A DNA stretch of 40,764 nucleotides from Paenibacillus sp. (GTDB lineage Bacteria; Bacillota; Bacilli; Paenibacillales; Paenibacillaceae): contig JAIRVF010000126.1 in NCBI GenBank assembly GCA_031254035.1, forward strand, positions 1 to 40,764, in the 5' to 3' direction. Below are positions 31,620 through 39,892 of the stretch, one piece after another. The notes below the pieces were generated by a model. That model saw nothing but the letters and a program-made list of their open reading frames with translations, did not search any database and was not told the origin of the DNA. How positions within the stretch are numbered: position 1 is the stretch's first letter; the number at the start of each line of letters is the position of its first letter. A program made the translations under genes and the position numbers.

Positions 31620-32060
31620 ATGTCAGAAACAATTACTGATGCAAAGGCTGAACAAGTGAACGTACCTGTTAGCCAAAATCAAAAAGATTTGCTGGACCAG
31701 CTTCTCAAGCCCGAGATTCAGGAATCCTTGACTACTCTGGTCGACAATCTTCCAAAGCTGACTGAGCTTGTGAATGTATTGACAAAGTCTTATGACTTCG
31801 CTCAAGCTGTCGCTACGGACAACACATTGAAAAGCGACACTGTGGGCGCCATTCAAGAATTAGCTTCGCCGGTAATCAAATCCGCGAAAGGCCTTGCAGC
31901 AAACGTGATTGAAGCTAAAGACCGCGCTGAAGATAGCAATGAAGTTATCGGCGTTTTTGGCCTCCTCAAGTTGTTGAAAGATCCCCAAGCGCAAAAGATG
32001 TTCCGTTTCGTGAACGCGTTTCTTCAGGTTTCTGCTGAACGCGCTAAAGAACAAAAATAA
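31620..32060 (+). CDS. DUF1641 protein (YrhD-like)
   Basis: A 146-residue helical protein with the DUF1641 core (QESLTTLVDNLPKLTELVNV and EVIGVFGLLKLLKDPQAQKM). In Bacillales such proteins are encoded beside redox enzymes: YrhD with a formate dehydrogenase, and others, as here, with a type II NADH dehydrogenase. They are suspected accessory or membrane-association subunits; no activity is known. The ATG at 31620 is preferred (AAAGGAG, 8-9 nt spacing) over the ATG at 31614. The ndh gene follows 39 bp downstream with its own ribosome site. Confidence 0.82.
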   Translation: MSETITDAKAEQVNVPVSQNQKDLLDQLLKPEIQESLTTLVDNLPKLTELVNVLTKSYDFAQAVATDNTLKSDTVGAIQELASPVIKSAKGLAANVIEAKDRAEDSNEVIGVFGLLKLLKDPQAQKMFRFVNAFLQVSAERAKEQK

Positions 32061-32099
32061 TTTCTTTTCATATTACCCAGTAAGGACGGAGGAAAAACA

Positions 32100-33278
32100 A
32101 TGTCAAAACATATTGTCATTTTGGGTGCAGGATATGGCGGACTTCTCTCTGCTCTCACCTTGCGCAAATATTTGACCAAAGATCAAGCACGCGTAACCGT
32201 GGTTAACCAATATTCGACTCACCAAATCATTACTGAGCTTCACCGTCTGGCTGCAGGCAGCATCGAAGAAAAGGCTATTGCCATGCCTCTCGACAAACTG
32301 TTCAAAGGCAAAGACATCGATATGAAGATCGCAAAGGTTGATTCTTTCTCTGTAGACAGCAAAGAAATAAAGCTTGCCGACGGCTCCAAGCTGACTTATG
32401 ACGCACTTGTTGTCGGACTCGGCAGCGTCACTGCTTACTTCGGCATTCCTGGGCTGGATAAATACAGCATGGTTCTGAAATCCGCTGAGGATGCTAACCG
32501 TATCCACAAGCATATTGAAGATCGCATCAAAGCTTATGCCCAAACCAAAGACGCGGCTGACGGAACGATCCTCATCGGCGGCGGCGGCTTGACTGGCGTT
32601 GAGCTTGTTGGTGAAATTGCCGACGTGTTGCCGAAGCTGACAAAAAAATACGGCGTAAATCCTGCCGAAATCAAATTGATGCTGGTTGAAGCCGGCCCTA
32701 AAATTCTGCCTGTGCTTCCTGATCACCTCATCGAACGCGCTACAAAAAGTCTTGAAGATCGCGGCGTAACGTTCCTGACTGGACTTCCTGTAACCAACGT
32801 TGAAGGCAACGTGGTTGACCTGAAGGACGGCCAAAAAATCGTTACTAACACCTTCGTATGGACCGGCGGCGTGCAAGGCAACCCGCTCGTTGGCGAATCC
32901 GGCCTGGAAGTAAACCGTGGACGCGCAACCGTCAACGAATTCCTGCAGTCTACATCCCACAAAGATGTATTCGTTGCTGGCGACAGCGCCGTTGTTTTTG
33001 ATCCTACAGGTCGCCCTTATCCTCCAACGGCTCAAATCGCTTGGCAAATGGGCGAACTGATTGGTTACAACCTGTACGCTCACCTGAATGACAAAGCGTT
33101 CCAAACCTTTGCTCCAGTGAACTCCGGTACGCTCGCAAGCCTTGGACGCAAAGACGGCGTTGCTACGGTTGGCGCAAACAACATCTCACTCAAAGGTATG
33201 CCTGCAACCCTGATGAAGGAAGCAAGTAACATCCGTTACCTCTCCCACATCAATGCACTCTTTACCCTGGCATACTAA
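32100..33278 (+). CDS. ndh: type II NADH dehydrogenase (NDH-2, YumB/YutJ-like)
   Basis: A 392-residue FAD-dependent membrane-associated oxidoreductase that passes electrons from NADH to quinone without proton pumping. The FAD loop GAGYGG is at residues 9-14, the NAD loop GGGGLTGVE starts near 160, the flavin-contact motif VFVAGDSA holds D295, and PPTAQIAWQMGE is the NDH-2 signature. The C-terminal part (about 330-392) should form the amphipathic membrane anchor. Start ATG 32100 follows GACGGAGGAAAAACA. It is in an operon with the DUF1641 gene. A 333-codon antisense ORF over it is a shadow. Confidence 0.92.
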   Translation: MSKHIVILGAGYGGLLSALTLRKYLTKDQARVTVVNQYSTHQIITELHRLAAGSIEEKAIAMPLDKLFKGKDIDMKIAKVDSFSVDSKEIKLADGSKLTYDALVVGLGSVTAYFGIPGLDKYSMVLKSAEDANRIHKHIEDRIKAYAQTKDAADGTILIGGGGLTGVELVGEIADVLPKLTKKYGVNPAEIKLMLVEAGPKILPVLPDHLIERATKSLEDRGVTFLTGLPVTNVEGNVVDLKDGQKIVTNTFVWTGGVQGNPLVGESGLEVNRGRATVNEFLQSTSHKDVFVAGDSAVVFDPTGRPYPPTAQIAWQMGELIGYNLYAHLNDKAFQTFAPVNSGTLASLGRKDGVATVGANNISLKGMPATLMKEASNIRYLSHINALFTLAY

Positions 33279-33286
33279 TATATACA

Positions 33287-33330
33287 AGAAAAAGCCCCAT
33301 CCGAATTGAGATTTGGATGGGGCTTTTTCT
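33287..33330 (+). terminator. terminator after ndh
   Basis: AAAAGCCCCATCC pairs with GGATGGGGCTTTT, a 13-bp stem with a T-rich tail (TTTTTCT), 10 bp past the stop codon. Confidence 0.9.
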
Positions 33331-33408
33331 GAGGAGCATGTTTCCATTTTATAAATTAAGCATGACCGGAATGCGGTACAACTCTATCTGCCCGGTTTAA
33401 ATTGATTG

Positions 33409-33861
33409 TTAATGGAAAAGTCTCAACTCATATTCGCAATGCTCATCGCCATTCACATTGCATTTCACTTCTTTAATGAATACATTCCTATTCATAATCC
33501 GCTTTAAAGCGCCCTCCATAATTGCGCCTTCCATATCACATACAAACTTACCCTCCTGAACAGGCAGCCCTTCGCAAAAACAATCTTCTACAGCAATCCG
33601 CATTGTATGATCATCTTGTTGGACAATAACCGGAATCCCGATCTTTAATTGTATAAATAGCTCAAAAAGCTCCTCTACTGTTTGTGCCGGCAAACTTTCT
33701 CCGATTTTACGCCCAATGGCAGCCGTTGTGTTCTTTCCCCCCAAAGGCAATCCTTCGTTCATCCCGATCAACCGGATCGCGCGGAACAACTCCAGCGGAA
33801 CCATATTGCCAAGCTCCGTTCTTTTTATATTTTTCAAATCCTGGAATGTAAAGTTTCCCAT
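33409..33861 (-). CDS. V4R-domain (4-vinyl reductase type) sensor-like protein
   Basis: A 150-residue stand-alone V4R domain. The signature is a Cys-rich C-terminal half: EDCFCEGLP (C94, C96), KFVCDMEGAIMEGAL (C108) and VKCNVNGDEHCEYEL (C134, C142). V4R is a small-molecule-binding domain, first seen with chlorophyll vinyl reductase and found in hydrocarbon-responsive regulators; stand-alone versions have no proven role. It lacks a DNA-binding domain. Start ATG 33861 follows AGGAGGGAGCTGT; an in-frame start six codons upstream overlaps that site. A perfect Fnr-type box lies about 150 bp upstream. Confidence 0.8.
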   Translation of the reverse strand: MGNFTFQDLKNIKRTELGNMVPLELFRAIRLIGMNEGLPLGGKNTTAAIGRKIGESLPAQTVEELFELFIQLKIGIPVIVQQDDHTMRIAVEDCFCEGLPVQEGKFVCDMEGAIMEGALKRIMNRNVFIKEVKCNVNGDEHCEYELRLFH

Positions 33862-34004
33862 ACAGCTCCCTCCTATCACTTATCAGATTTTAGATCTTGA
33901 AACGGACTTCCGGATACTTGATTTGATACTGAAAGTGGCTCTAAGCCGTTGCTTACATTTTTTTCTTTGACATCTTCAGCGTATCAGGGCACCATCAGCA
34001 CCCT

Positions 34005-34020
34005 TGTGATTATCATCACA
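34005..34020. promoter_or_regulatory. Fnr/Crp-type box
   Basis: TGTGATTATCATCACA is a perfect TGTGA-N6-TCACA palindrome, the Fnr consensus of Bacillales. On the minus strand a TGATAC (forward 33981-33986) could be a -10, putting the box centre near -40, a class II activator position for the V4R gene. It also lies upstream of the plus-strand genes at 34186 and 34607, but no matching -10 is seen there. Confidence 0.65.
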
Positions 34021-34185
34021 TTGTTTTTGTCAGATCGCCCAACATGACCTTGTCCGAAATGCATTTTCTGAAAACAAGCTGCCATAGTCCGCGATTTTTC
34101 TTATAGCATTCAAAAGCCCTGTTCTTAAAGTTAAACCATTTTTATATGTTAAAAAGGGGTTTATGACGAAAGCAAGGAGGAGAGC

Positions 34186-34488
34186 ATGCGGAAGCTTGCA
34201 ACGGCAGAACATACCGAATTTAAAGTTTGGGTATTTACCCGTTCCGATCTTGTCAAATTCGTGATTGTCGATATCGTATTCAGCTCGGCGCTTTATGCCG
34301 GATTGAAACGGATCAACGGACATGACGCCATTGCTATTTTGGGAAGCTCCATTGGCACGCATTTGTGCAAGTATTGGAGATGGAGATACGGCAGTAGATT
34401 CAGGCTGCGGCCAGGTAAATATATTCAGTATTTGCCCTGGAGTCTTTCTATAGAGCAGGTTGGAATAAAACCATCTCTAACCGGATAA
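34186..34488 (+). CDS. small protein of unknown function
   Basis: A 100-residue protein with a polar N-end (TAEHTEFKVWVFTRSD), one hydrophobic stretch (LVKFVIVDIVFSSALYAGL, about 22-40), a short GHDAIAILGSSIGTHL segment, and a basic Arg/Trp/Tyr-rich tail. The ATG at 34186 has GCAAGGAGGAGAGC, a strong ribosome site. No family recognised. It lies 118 bp before the LDH-like gene on the same strand and may share its promoter. Confidence 0.55.
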   Translation: MRKLATAEHTEFKVWVFTRSDLVKFVIVDIVFSSALYAGLKRINGHDAIAILGSSIGTHLCKYWRWRYGSRFRLRPGKYIQYLPWSLSIEQVGIKPSLTG

Positions 34489-34606
34489 GCTGATGCTGCC
34501 GGTTTTAACGTTTTTCGGGCATTTTAGGCGATATCTTACTGATTTTGACCATCATGGGATTTTTGCACTTTTCTCGTGTAGAATATTCATGAAGGAGCGG
34601 ATACGT

Positions 34607-35581
34607 ATGAAACGCAAGAGAAGAAGAGTCGCCATCGTAGGCTCCGGCATGGTCGGATCCAGCTGCGCCTACTCTATGATCAACCAATCGATCTGCGACG
34701 AGATCATTATGATTGGCCGAACGTATGACCGAGCGCTGGCACAGGCCCTGGACCTGTCGCACTGCATTGATTTCACCCATACGCGAACAAGCATCTATGC
34801 AGGCACCTATGCGGATTGTGCCGATGTGGACGTAGTTATTATAACGGCCGGAGTGAATCCAAAACCGGGACAAAACCGGATGGATGTACTAGCGGAAGCT
34901 GCCGAAATTACAAAGCAAATTGTCATCCCGATCGTGGAGAGCGGTTTTGAGGGGATTTTTATCACGGCCGCGAATCCGGTGGATATCGTGACTCAGATGG
35001 TCTGGAAGCTGACTGGCTTTCCGCGCCACCGCGTTATCGGTACGGGCACATCTATTGATACGTCGCGGCTGAAAACGCTGCTGTCGGATGTCTTTTCTAT
35101 CGATCCGCGCAGCGTAAGCGGGTATGCATTAGGCGAGCACGGCGAATCGCAATTTGTGGCCTGGTCACATGTCACGATTGGCGGCAAACCTATCCTCGAT
35201 ATTTTGGCGCAGCACCCTGAGCGCTTCAAACATCTGGATTTGGACGATATTGCCCGCAAAACCAAAGACGCCGGCTGGGAGATTTTCACCCGCAAAGGTT
35301 CCACCCATTTCGGAATCGGCAGCGCGATCGCCCATATTACCCGCGCCGTCCTGAATGACGAGCATAAAATCATCGCCGTATCGGCGATCCTTGACGGGGA
35401 ATATGGTCAGTATGACGTATGCGCCGGCGTACCGGCAATTATCAACAGCGAGGGCATCCAGGAGTTAGTGGAGCTGAAGCTGAATGAGGAAGAAACAAAG
35501 CTGTTTAATAATTCTTGCGATTTGATCCGCCGCAATATGGCCGGCCTTGCGCTTGAGCCGGTACAAGCACAAGGTGTGTAG
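34607..35581 (+). CDS. L-lactate dehydrogenase family protein, divergent paralogue
   Basis: A 324-residue LDH/MDH superfamily enzyme. The dinucleotide loop GSGMVGS (12-18) and the catalytic residues are kept: R91 (PGQNRMD), D151 and R154 (GTSIDTSR), H178 (GEHGESQ). Two positions differ from typical Bacillus LDH: the Asp after the second strand (VIDVN) is replaced by G37-R38 (MIGRT), which in this fold favours NADP over NAD; and the specificity-loop Gln (NQKPGE) is P85 (NPKPGQ). The substrate may thus be another 2-keto acid. Start ATG 34607 follows GAAGGAGCGGATACGT; the upstream extension is not used. Confidence 0.85.
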   Translation: MKRKRRRVAIVGSGMVGSSCAYSMINQSICDEIIMIGRTYDRALAQALDLSHCIDFTHTRTSIYAGTYADCADVDVVIITAGVNPKPGQNRMDVLAEAAEITKQIVIPIVESGFEGIFITAANPVDIVTQMVWKLTGFPRHRVIGTGTSIDTSRLKTLLSDVFSIDPRSVSGYALGEHGESQFVAWSHVTIGGKPILDILAQHPERFKHLDLDDIARKTKDAGWEIFTRKGSTHFGIGSAIAHITRAVLNDEHKIIAVSAILDGEYGQYDVCAGVPAIINSEGIQELVELKLNEEETKLFNNSCDLIRRNMAGLALEPVQAQGV

Positions 35582-35606
35582 CCACTCTTACCGGGTAAAA
35601 AGAATA

Positions 35607-35651
35607 ACGGGAACCCGCCCCAATTCGATTTGGAGCAGGTTCCCGTTTTTT
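35607..35651 (+). terminator. terminator after the LDH-like gene
   Basis: ACGGGAACC (35607-35615) pairs with GGTTCCCGT (35638-35646), followed by TTTTTTATTT. It separates convergent genes. Confidence 0.88.
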
Positions 35652-35663
35652 ATTTAATAACTG

Positions 35664-36608
35664 TTATTGCAAATAGCTTTCAGCAATTTTCATCAAGGCT
35701 TCTTTACTTACTTTATCTATGTCCCCATTTATATCATAGACGTATTTCACCTTTTTGTCTGGGCTCTGGTATACCCATCTCAGATCATGCGACTTTGAAA
35801 GACCCCAATCTGTATACAGCATTTCTACTCCCTTCACTTGAACCTTCTCCTGCTTAAATTCGACTTTCTCGTCAATATACAATCCAGCGTTCATGCCCTT
35901 TCCACTCACATTAGTGACAACAACCCTGATTTTATCCTCTCCATTTTGATACGTAGCATTGAGAATGAAAAACTGATTTGTCATTTCAACCGGCATCATG
36001 GCATATCCCTGATTGGATGCTTCCGCCTGTTTTTTCAGTTTTTCCGCCAGCGCCTTTTGTTCTTCCGGAGAAGGTGGATTTGCTTCCTGAGCATTTCTAA
36101 ACATCACTTCCGCTTGTTTGAATGTATAATTTCCATTGACACTGTCTGGAATCTTGATAGATTTATCCGTAATCTTATCTCGCAATTGAGTGAGATTTTG
36201 GAATGGAGTCATCTTCGTCCCAAGATCTGTTTTATGATCCGAGTTATTGGCAACCAGATAGAACAGCCCGGCTTCCCCGTTCTTTAAAACCTTCTCCTTG
36301 AGATCATAAAATTCTTCGCCATGCTTCCTAACCTCTTTCGATTCTTGTCCCATCTCTTTCGCCGATTTCGTCTCATACACGATCTCGCCATCTTTGTTCG
36401 ACAAAGAATTATACTGCACGGCCGCATAACCCGTGGAAGCCATTAACATCATCCCTACAACCGCAGTCAAAGCAACTTTATATTTCACAAAAAATCTCTC
36501 CTTTTTTTTGGGCTCAGCATGCAAAATTCTCATGACCTTTCCTGTCAATTCGGCGTCGGGAATGCGCAGGTCATTAAATAGTTTTTTCAAATCCTGATCC
36601 TTGTCCAT
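35664..36608 (-). CDS. membrane anti-sigma factor (DUF4367-like C-domain)
   Basis: A 314-residue protein. A short cytosolic N-part (about 1-42, with LKKLFNDLRIPDAELTGKVM) is followed by one membrane helix (about 43-63, VALTAVVGMMLMASTGYAA) and an extracellular domain with a charged Lys/Glu middle (about 155-200) and a C-terminal DUF4367-like end (LRWVYQSPDKKVKYVYDING). No zinc motif is seen. It overlaps the sigma gene by about 35-41 bp. The ATG at 36608 is favoured by spacing from GGGGG; the ATG two codons upstream (36614) is also possible. Confidence 0.75.
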   Translation of the reverse strand: MDKDQDLKKLFNDLRIPDAELTGKVMRILHAEPKKKERFFVKYKVALTAVVGMMLMASTGYAAVQYNSLSNKDGEIVYETKSAKEMGQESKEVRKHGEEFYDLKEKVLKNGEAGLFYLVANNSDHKTDLGTKMTPFQNLTQLRDKITDKSIKIPDSVNGNYTFKQAEVMFRNAQEANPPSPEEQKALAEKLKKQAEASNQGYAMMPVEMTNQFFILNATYQNGEDKIRVVVTNVSGKGMNAGLYIDEKVEFKQEKVQVKGVEMLYTDWGLSKSHDLRWVYQSPDKKVKYVYDINGDIDKVSKEALMKIAESYLQ

Positions 36609-37170
36609 ATTCATATCCCCCTATTCCCTTCGCCCCAGCATAATGCTTTCGAAATTTTGCAGCTGTGCGTTCATATTTTTTGCGCAGGCTTGCGCTGTTT
36701 CTTCCGAGAATCAAACCGATCTCCTGGTAACTCTTATCCTCGACGCAGCGTAAAATCAACAGATTCCGCTCTTCCGCTGATAATTTCGCCATGGCCTGAT
36801 GCACGGAATCATCAAAATAGCTTGCTTCAATATGCAAATCGACATCCTTATTTTCCATCTCGTCCTGGTAAAAGAAAGGCAAATATTTCACTAGCTTCCG
36901 TTTGCGGATCATATCGATACATTGATGGTAGGCAATCTTGTACAACCAGGCTCCAAATGGTATCCCTACCCCGTTTTGATATTTCCGCAAATTGCGGTAT
37001 GCCTTCAAAAATACTTCCTGCGCGTTATCCTCGGCTTCGGTATTATTGCCCAGCATGTGATAACAGTAAAGAAAAATCGGCTTTTGGTACTTCTCCATAA
37101 TGACCGCGAATTTCGCCGTGTCCCCGTCCAGCACCTCTGCGATGATCTGACTTAACTCCGTGTCATCCAA
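36574..37170 (-). CDS. ECF-type RNA polymerase sigma factor
   Basis: A 198-residue ECF sigma factor. Region 2 (about 15-90) has YCYHMLGNNTEAEDNAQEVF, LKAYRNLRKYQ and FGAWLYKIAYHQCIDMIRKR; region 4 (about 125-180) has LSAEERNLLILRCVEDKSYQ and EIGLILGRNSASLRKKYERT. The start appears to be TTG at 37170, with GGGAGAGGG upstream; no ATG fits. It is paired with the overlapping anti-sigma gene downstream. No promoter of clear ECF type was found in the 270 bp upstream. Confidence 0.9.
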   Translation of the reverse strand: MDDTELSQIIAEVLDGDTAKFAVIMEKYQKPIFLYCYHMLGNNTEAEDNAQEVFLKAYRNLRKYQNGVGIPFGAWLYKIAYHQCIDMIRKRKLVKYLPFFYQDEMENKDVDLHIEASYFDDSVHQAMAKLSAEERNLLILRCVEDKSYQEIGLILGRNSASLRKKYERTAAKFRKHYAGAKGIGGYEYGQGSGFEKTI

Positions 37171-37440
37171 GCCCTCTCCCCCCTTTCACTCTATACAACG
37201 AACAACCCCACCTAAAACGTGACAGACATAAAAAAATGATTCCGATAACGATGAGATAGAAAAAAGAAAATGACCTGCAGCTTAAGGAAAATTGAGGATA
37301 AACGAGGATTACTGACCGCCGTTGCGGCCAGAAGTATTATGAGGGGAAGTCGGTGGTATAATCGGTTCAAAGGCTTTCGTTCCAGGATAAAATGAGGTAA
37401 ACCGGAAATAACACCCACCGGGAAATGGAGTGAATGTCCA

Positions 37441-37704
37441 TTGGTTATGCTTGCTGCAATCTTCGCTATTATGCTGATGCCCATATTTTATTTTGCTATA
37501 GGTTATTTCGTCTTAAAGTTTATTTTCAAAAAAACCGTGGATCCGATGTTGCTCTTAAACGTCATTGCCCTTGCGGCTATTGGTATAGCGGTTGGTAGGC
37601 AGCTCTGGTACCATCAGCCGCTGAATACAAGTATGTTACTATCGGCGCTCATCGTTATTATCATTTTTTTACGACGAATACGCAGAAACGAATCAAATAG
37701 GTAA
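37441..37704 (+). CDS. small membrane protein, three helices
   Basis: An 87-residue, very hydrophobic protein with helices near 3-28, 37-51 and 64-78 and a basic tail (RRIRRNESNR). The TTG at 37441 has GGAG 10 nt upstream; the ATG two codons later (37447) is an alternative. No family recognised. It converges on the methyltransferase gene. Confidence 0.5.
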   Translation: MVMLAAIFAIMLMPIFYFAIGYFVLKFIFKKTVDPMLLLNVIALAAIGIAVGRQLWYHQPLNTSMLLSALIVIIIFLRRIRRNESNR

Positions 37705-37717
37705 GGCTTACGGAGCC

Positions 37718-38476
37718 TTAATCTGCCTTCCGGCAAATGAAAACCATTTCCGGACTAGCGGAGGTTAACGGCTCCTTTTTCCATCCACCATAGGCATGAA
37801 TGATTTCAAATCCGGTCATCGAAAGCAGCCTGAGGATCTCCTGCGGGAAGGTGTATCGGATTTGCAGCCTAATGTTCTGCCGGGATATCTCTTCTCCATT
37901 TACAGGATCAACCGTGATTTTGATAGTAGAACATGTCAATAACTGAGTGACGGAATCATAGATTTCCTCATGCTGCTCCGTCACCCGCTGTCCTTTTTGA
38001 TTTTGATAACTCTGTTCATAGACATCAACCTGACTCAGTTCAGCCAAATTAGGGATCCGGGTTCCGAAAATAAATATCCCGGACTCCACAAGATGTTGAT
38101 GAACGCCCTGAAGCATACGCTCCTGCTCCACGTTCGTCAATACATGCTGAAAGGTGTTGCCTACCATATACATCATTCCATAGCTGCGGGGTAACTCCAG
38201 CTTAGTTAGATCCATCTCCATCAAAGGAACATTAAGTCCGGTTGCCGCTGCCTTCTTCGCCGCTAAATTCAGCATACTGCGGCTAACATCGATCCCTTCC
38301 ACATCGATGCCTTCCGCTGCAAGCGGCAGTGTCAGTCTGCCTGTCCCGCATCCGAGGTCCGCCACAGGCCCGGCGCATGTGCGCGCCCATTCCAGAACAA
38401 GTCCATAGTCATTCATATAGGATAATTCTTTTACGTCATAATCTTCCGGATAATCATACAAATTGTAGCTGTTCAT
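37718..38476 (-). CDS. class I SAM-dependent methyltransferase
   Basis: A 252-residue methyltransferase. Motif I is VADLGCGTGRL (38-48), followed by VEGIDVSRSMLNLA with the acidic residue that binds SAM ribose, and MEMDLTKLELP as motif III. The C-terminal half (RQNIRLQIRYTFPQEILRLL, then MTGFEIIHAYGGW) is of the small-molecule methyltransferase type. The substrate cannot be inferred. The ATG at 38476 follows TAAGGAGTCTTGT; an extension of ten codons runs into a palindromic repeat and is rejected. Confidence 0.82.
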   Translation of the reverse strand: MNSYNLYDYPEDYDVKELSYMNDYGLVLEWARTCAGPVADLGCGTGRLTLPLAAEGIDVEGIDVSRSMLNLAAKKAAATGLNVPLMEMDLTKLELPRSYGMMYMVGNTFQHVLTNVEQERMLQGVHQHLVESGIFIFGTRIPNLAELSQVDVYEQSYQNQKGQRVTEQHEEIYDSVTQLLTCSTIKITVDPVNGEEISRQNIRLQIRYTFPQEILRLLSMTGFEIIHAYGGWKKEPLTSASPEMVFICRKAD

Positions 38477-38502
38477 ACAAGACTCCTTATTAAGAATCTG
38501 GC

Positions 38503-38615
38503 TCAATACTGAATTTAGTTCCTGACATTATGCGTGGTGGACGCTACGGTTACGGATCGTTCTTCCGATCGCTGTTGTCCCCAAATTTCTTGAATATAAC
38601 CTTTTACAAAGGTAC
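38503..38615. repeat. palindromic interspersed repeat, copy 2 (family B)
   Basis: Matches 25157-25275 in the same orientation, including GGTTACGGATCGTTCTTCCG, ATCGCTGTTGTC and ACAAAGGTA. The second arm present in copy 1 is absent here, so this is a left-half copy. It fills the gap between the methyltransferase gene and the next gene. Confidence 0.8.
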
Positions 38616-38619
38616 AAGG

Positions 38620-39009
38620 TTAGACTTCCGCGTATTTCTCCATATGCTGCCTGTACAGCTTCCATGCTCCCTTTTCCTTGCGATATACTTCCATAGCCAG
38701 CACGCTGGCGACCTTTTTACCATGAAGGCTGAAATCCACGATCGCCGAGATGATCAGTTCGTTGTCTGTACGCATATTCCGGGCAAGGTCTTTATACTCC
38801 CAATGAGGCTGCTTCCCCTCATATGCGGCGAACGTTTCAATATTATCCGTTTTATAATGCTCGGACCGGTAAATCTCGTAATCCCTGTCCGGGTAATAAC
38901 CGAAATAACCGATAAATTCATTTGAAATCCAGGTGTTTACCTCTTCTACATTACCTTCATTAATCACTCTGCGGTATTCTTCAACGGCGGCAATCGCTTC
39001 TTCCAACAT
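38620..39009 (-). CDS. NTF2-like (SnoaL/DUF4440-type) protein
   Basis: A 129-residue protein beginning MLEEAIAAVEEYRRVINEGN. The pattern of an N-terminal helix pair followed by a long beta-sheet (ELIISAIVDFSLHGKKVASV, then LAMEVYRKEKGAWKLYRQHM) fits the NTF2-like alpha+beta cone, in which enzymes and binding proteins of many kinds occur. No catalytic residues can be named. The ATG at 39009 has GGAG 8 nt upstream; the longer ORF begins without a ribosome site. Confidence 0.65.
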   Translation of the reverse strand: MLEEAIAAVEEYRRVINEGNVEEVNTWISNEFIGYFGYYPDRDYEIYRSEHYKTDNIETFAAYEGKQPHWEYKDLARNMRTDNELIISAIVDFSLHGKKVASVLAMEVYRKEKGAWKLYRQHMEKYAEV

Positions 39010-39264
39010 ATCATCCACTCCATAGGTAAAATATTTTTCAAGTAACGAAGAGCACAAAAAATTCCAATATTATTCTATTTATCATATCAATAACGAATGA
39101 GTACCGCTATGTGAAAAACGGCTATAACCGTTGTTTCCATTGATACTCTCGCAAAATCCCCAATTCACTCATATCCTGCCTCTTTGATTCTCCTATCTTT
39201 TCGGGATGAGAAGAGCTATTGTTCCCGGCCTGGCATCGCTCAAGGTGCCTGCAGTACAGCTTGT

Positions 39265-39756
39265 CTACCGATCCCGGAAATGCAACTGATTCGCATCCCC
39301 CCGCAATGCTCTATTAAGCACCAAGCCGATCAATTCATGCTCATTTACGACATAACCAAGTTCATCCGGCTCGATCCAAATCCGCGACAAACTCCCATGC
39401 TCACGGCTGAAAGGCAAACGCTCGGTCACATCCATCCGGTAAAACAGCTGATAGCCGACCATCGGATATTTTCCATTCGGGTCAAACAGCGCATTCTCTT
39501 CATGACTGACTTCCATTTTTCCGAGATATTCGATCTTTCCCTTTACGCTGCCCTCTTCCGGTGTCTCCCCCGGCTCCACATGTCCTCCCGGCAGGTTGTA
39601 CCCTCGGCCCTGTACATGTACGGCGAGCACAAGACCCTGATGCAGGCAAATCCCGTGTACGCTTGTTACCAGCGCAGGGTCAGGCTTCTCCTCCCCTGGT
39701 ATCCAGGTCAGCTTGATCCGATGGCCATTCCAGTTTTCGTATATAGATTGATTCAT
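39265..39756 (-). CDS. Nudix-fold protein with degenerate Nudix box
   Basis: A 163-residue Nudix domain. The box GGHVEPGETPEEGSVKGKIE (57-76) ends YLG. It keeps G58, E64, E76 and G79 of the consensus GX5EX7REUXEEXGU, but R is K72, the first E is G73, U is K74, and the last E is Y77. Several metal-binding Glu residues are thus missing, so classical pyrophosphohydrolase activity is doubtful; a binding or regulatory role is possible. The ATG at 39756 follows AAAGGATACATGCAGC. No operon partner. Confidence 0.8.
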   Translation of the reverse strand: MNQSIYENWNGHRIKLTWIPGEEKPDPALVTSVHGICLHQGLVLAVHVQGRGYNLPGGHVEPGETPEEGSVKGKIEYLGKMEVSHEENALFDPNGKYPMVGYQLFYRMDVTERLPFSREHGSLSRIWIEPDELGYVVNEHELIGLVLNRALRGDANQLHFRDR

Positions 39757-39892
39757 GCTGCATGTATCCTTTCGAGAAAAATATAGGTCGTTTTCTTTTT
39801 CTTTCTCCAATATTACTCCATTTCCTCTTCATCCGTTGGCTAGGCCCTTGGCTCCTTTATTCACTCCTCGTTAACATGATTAAAACACCAAA

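Noticed and set aside
32103..33104. 333-codon minus-strand ORF over ndh
   Set aside because: Shadow of a well-conserved NDH-2 gene on the opposite strand; no recognisable protein or ribosome site.
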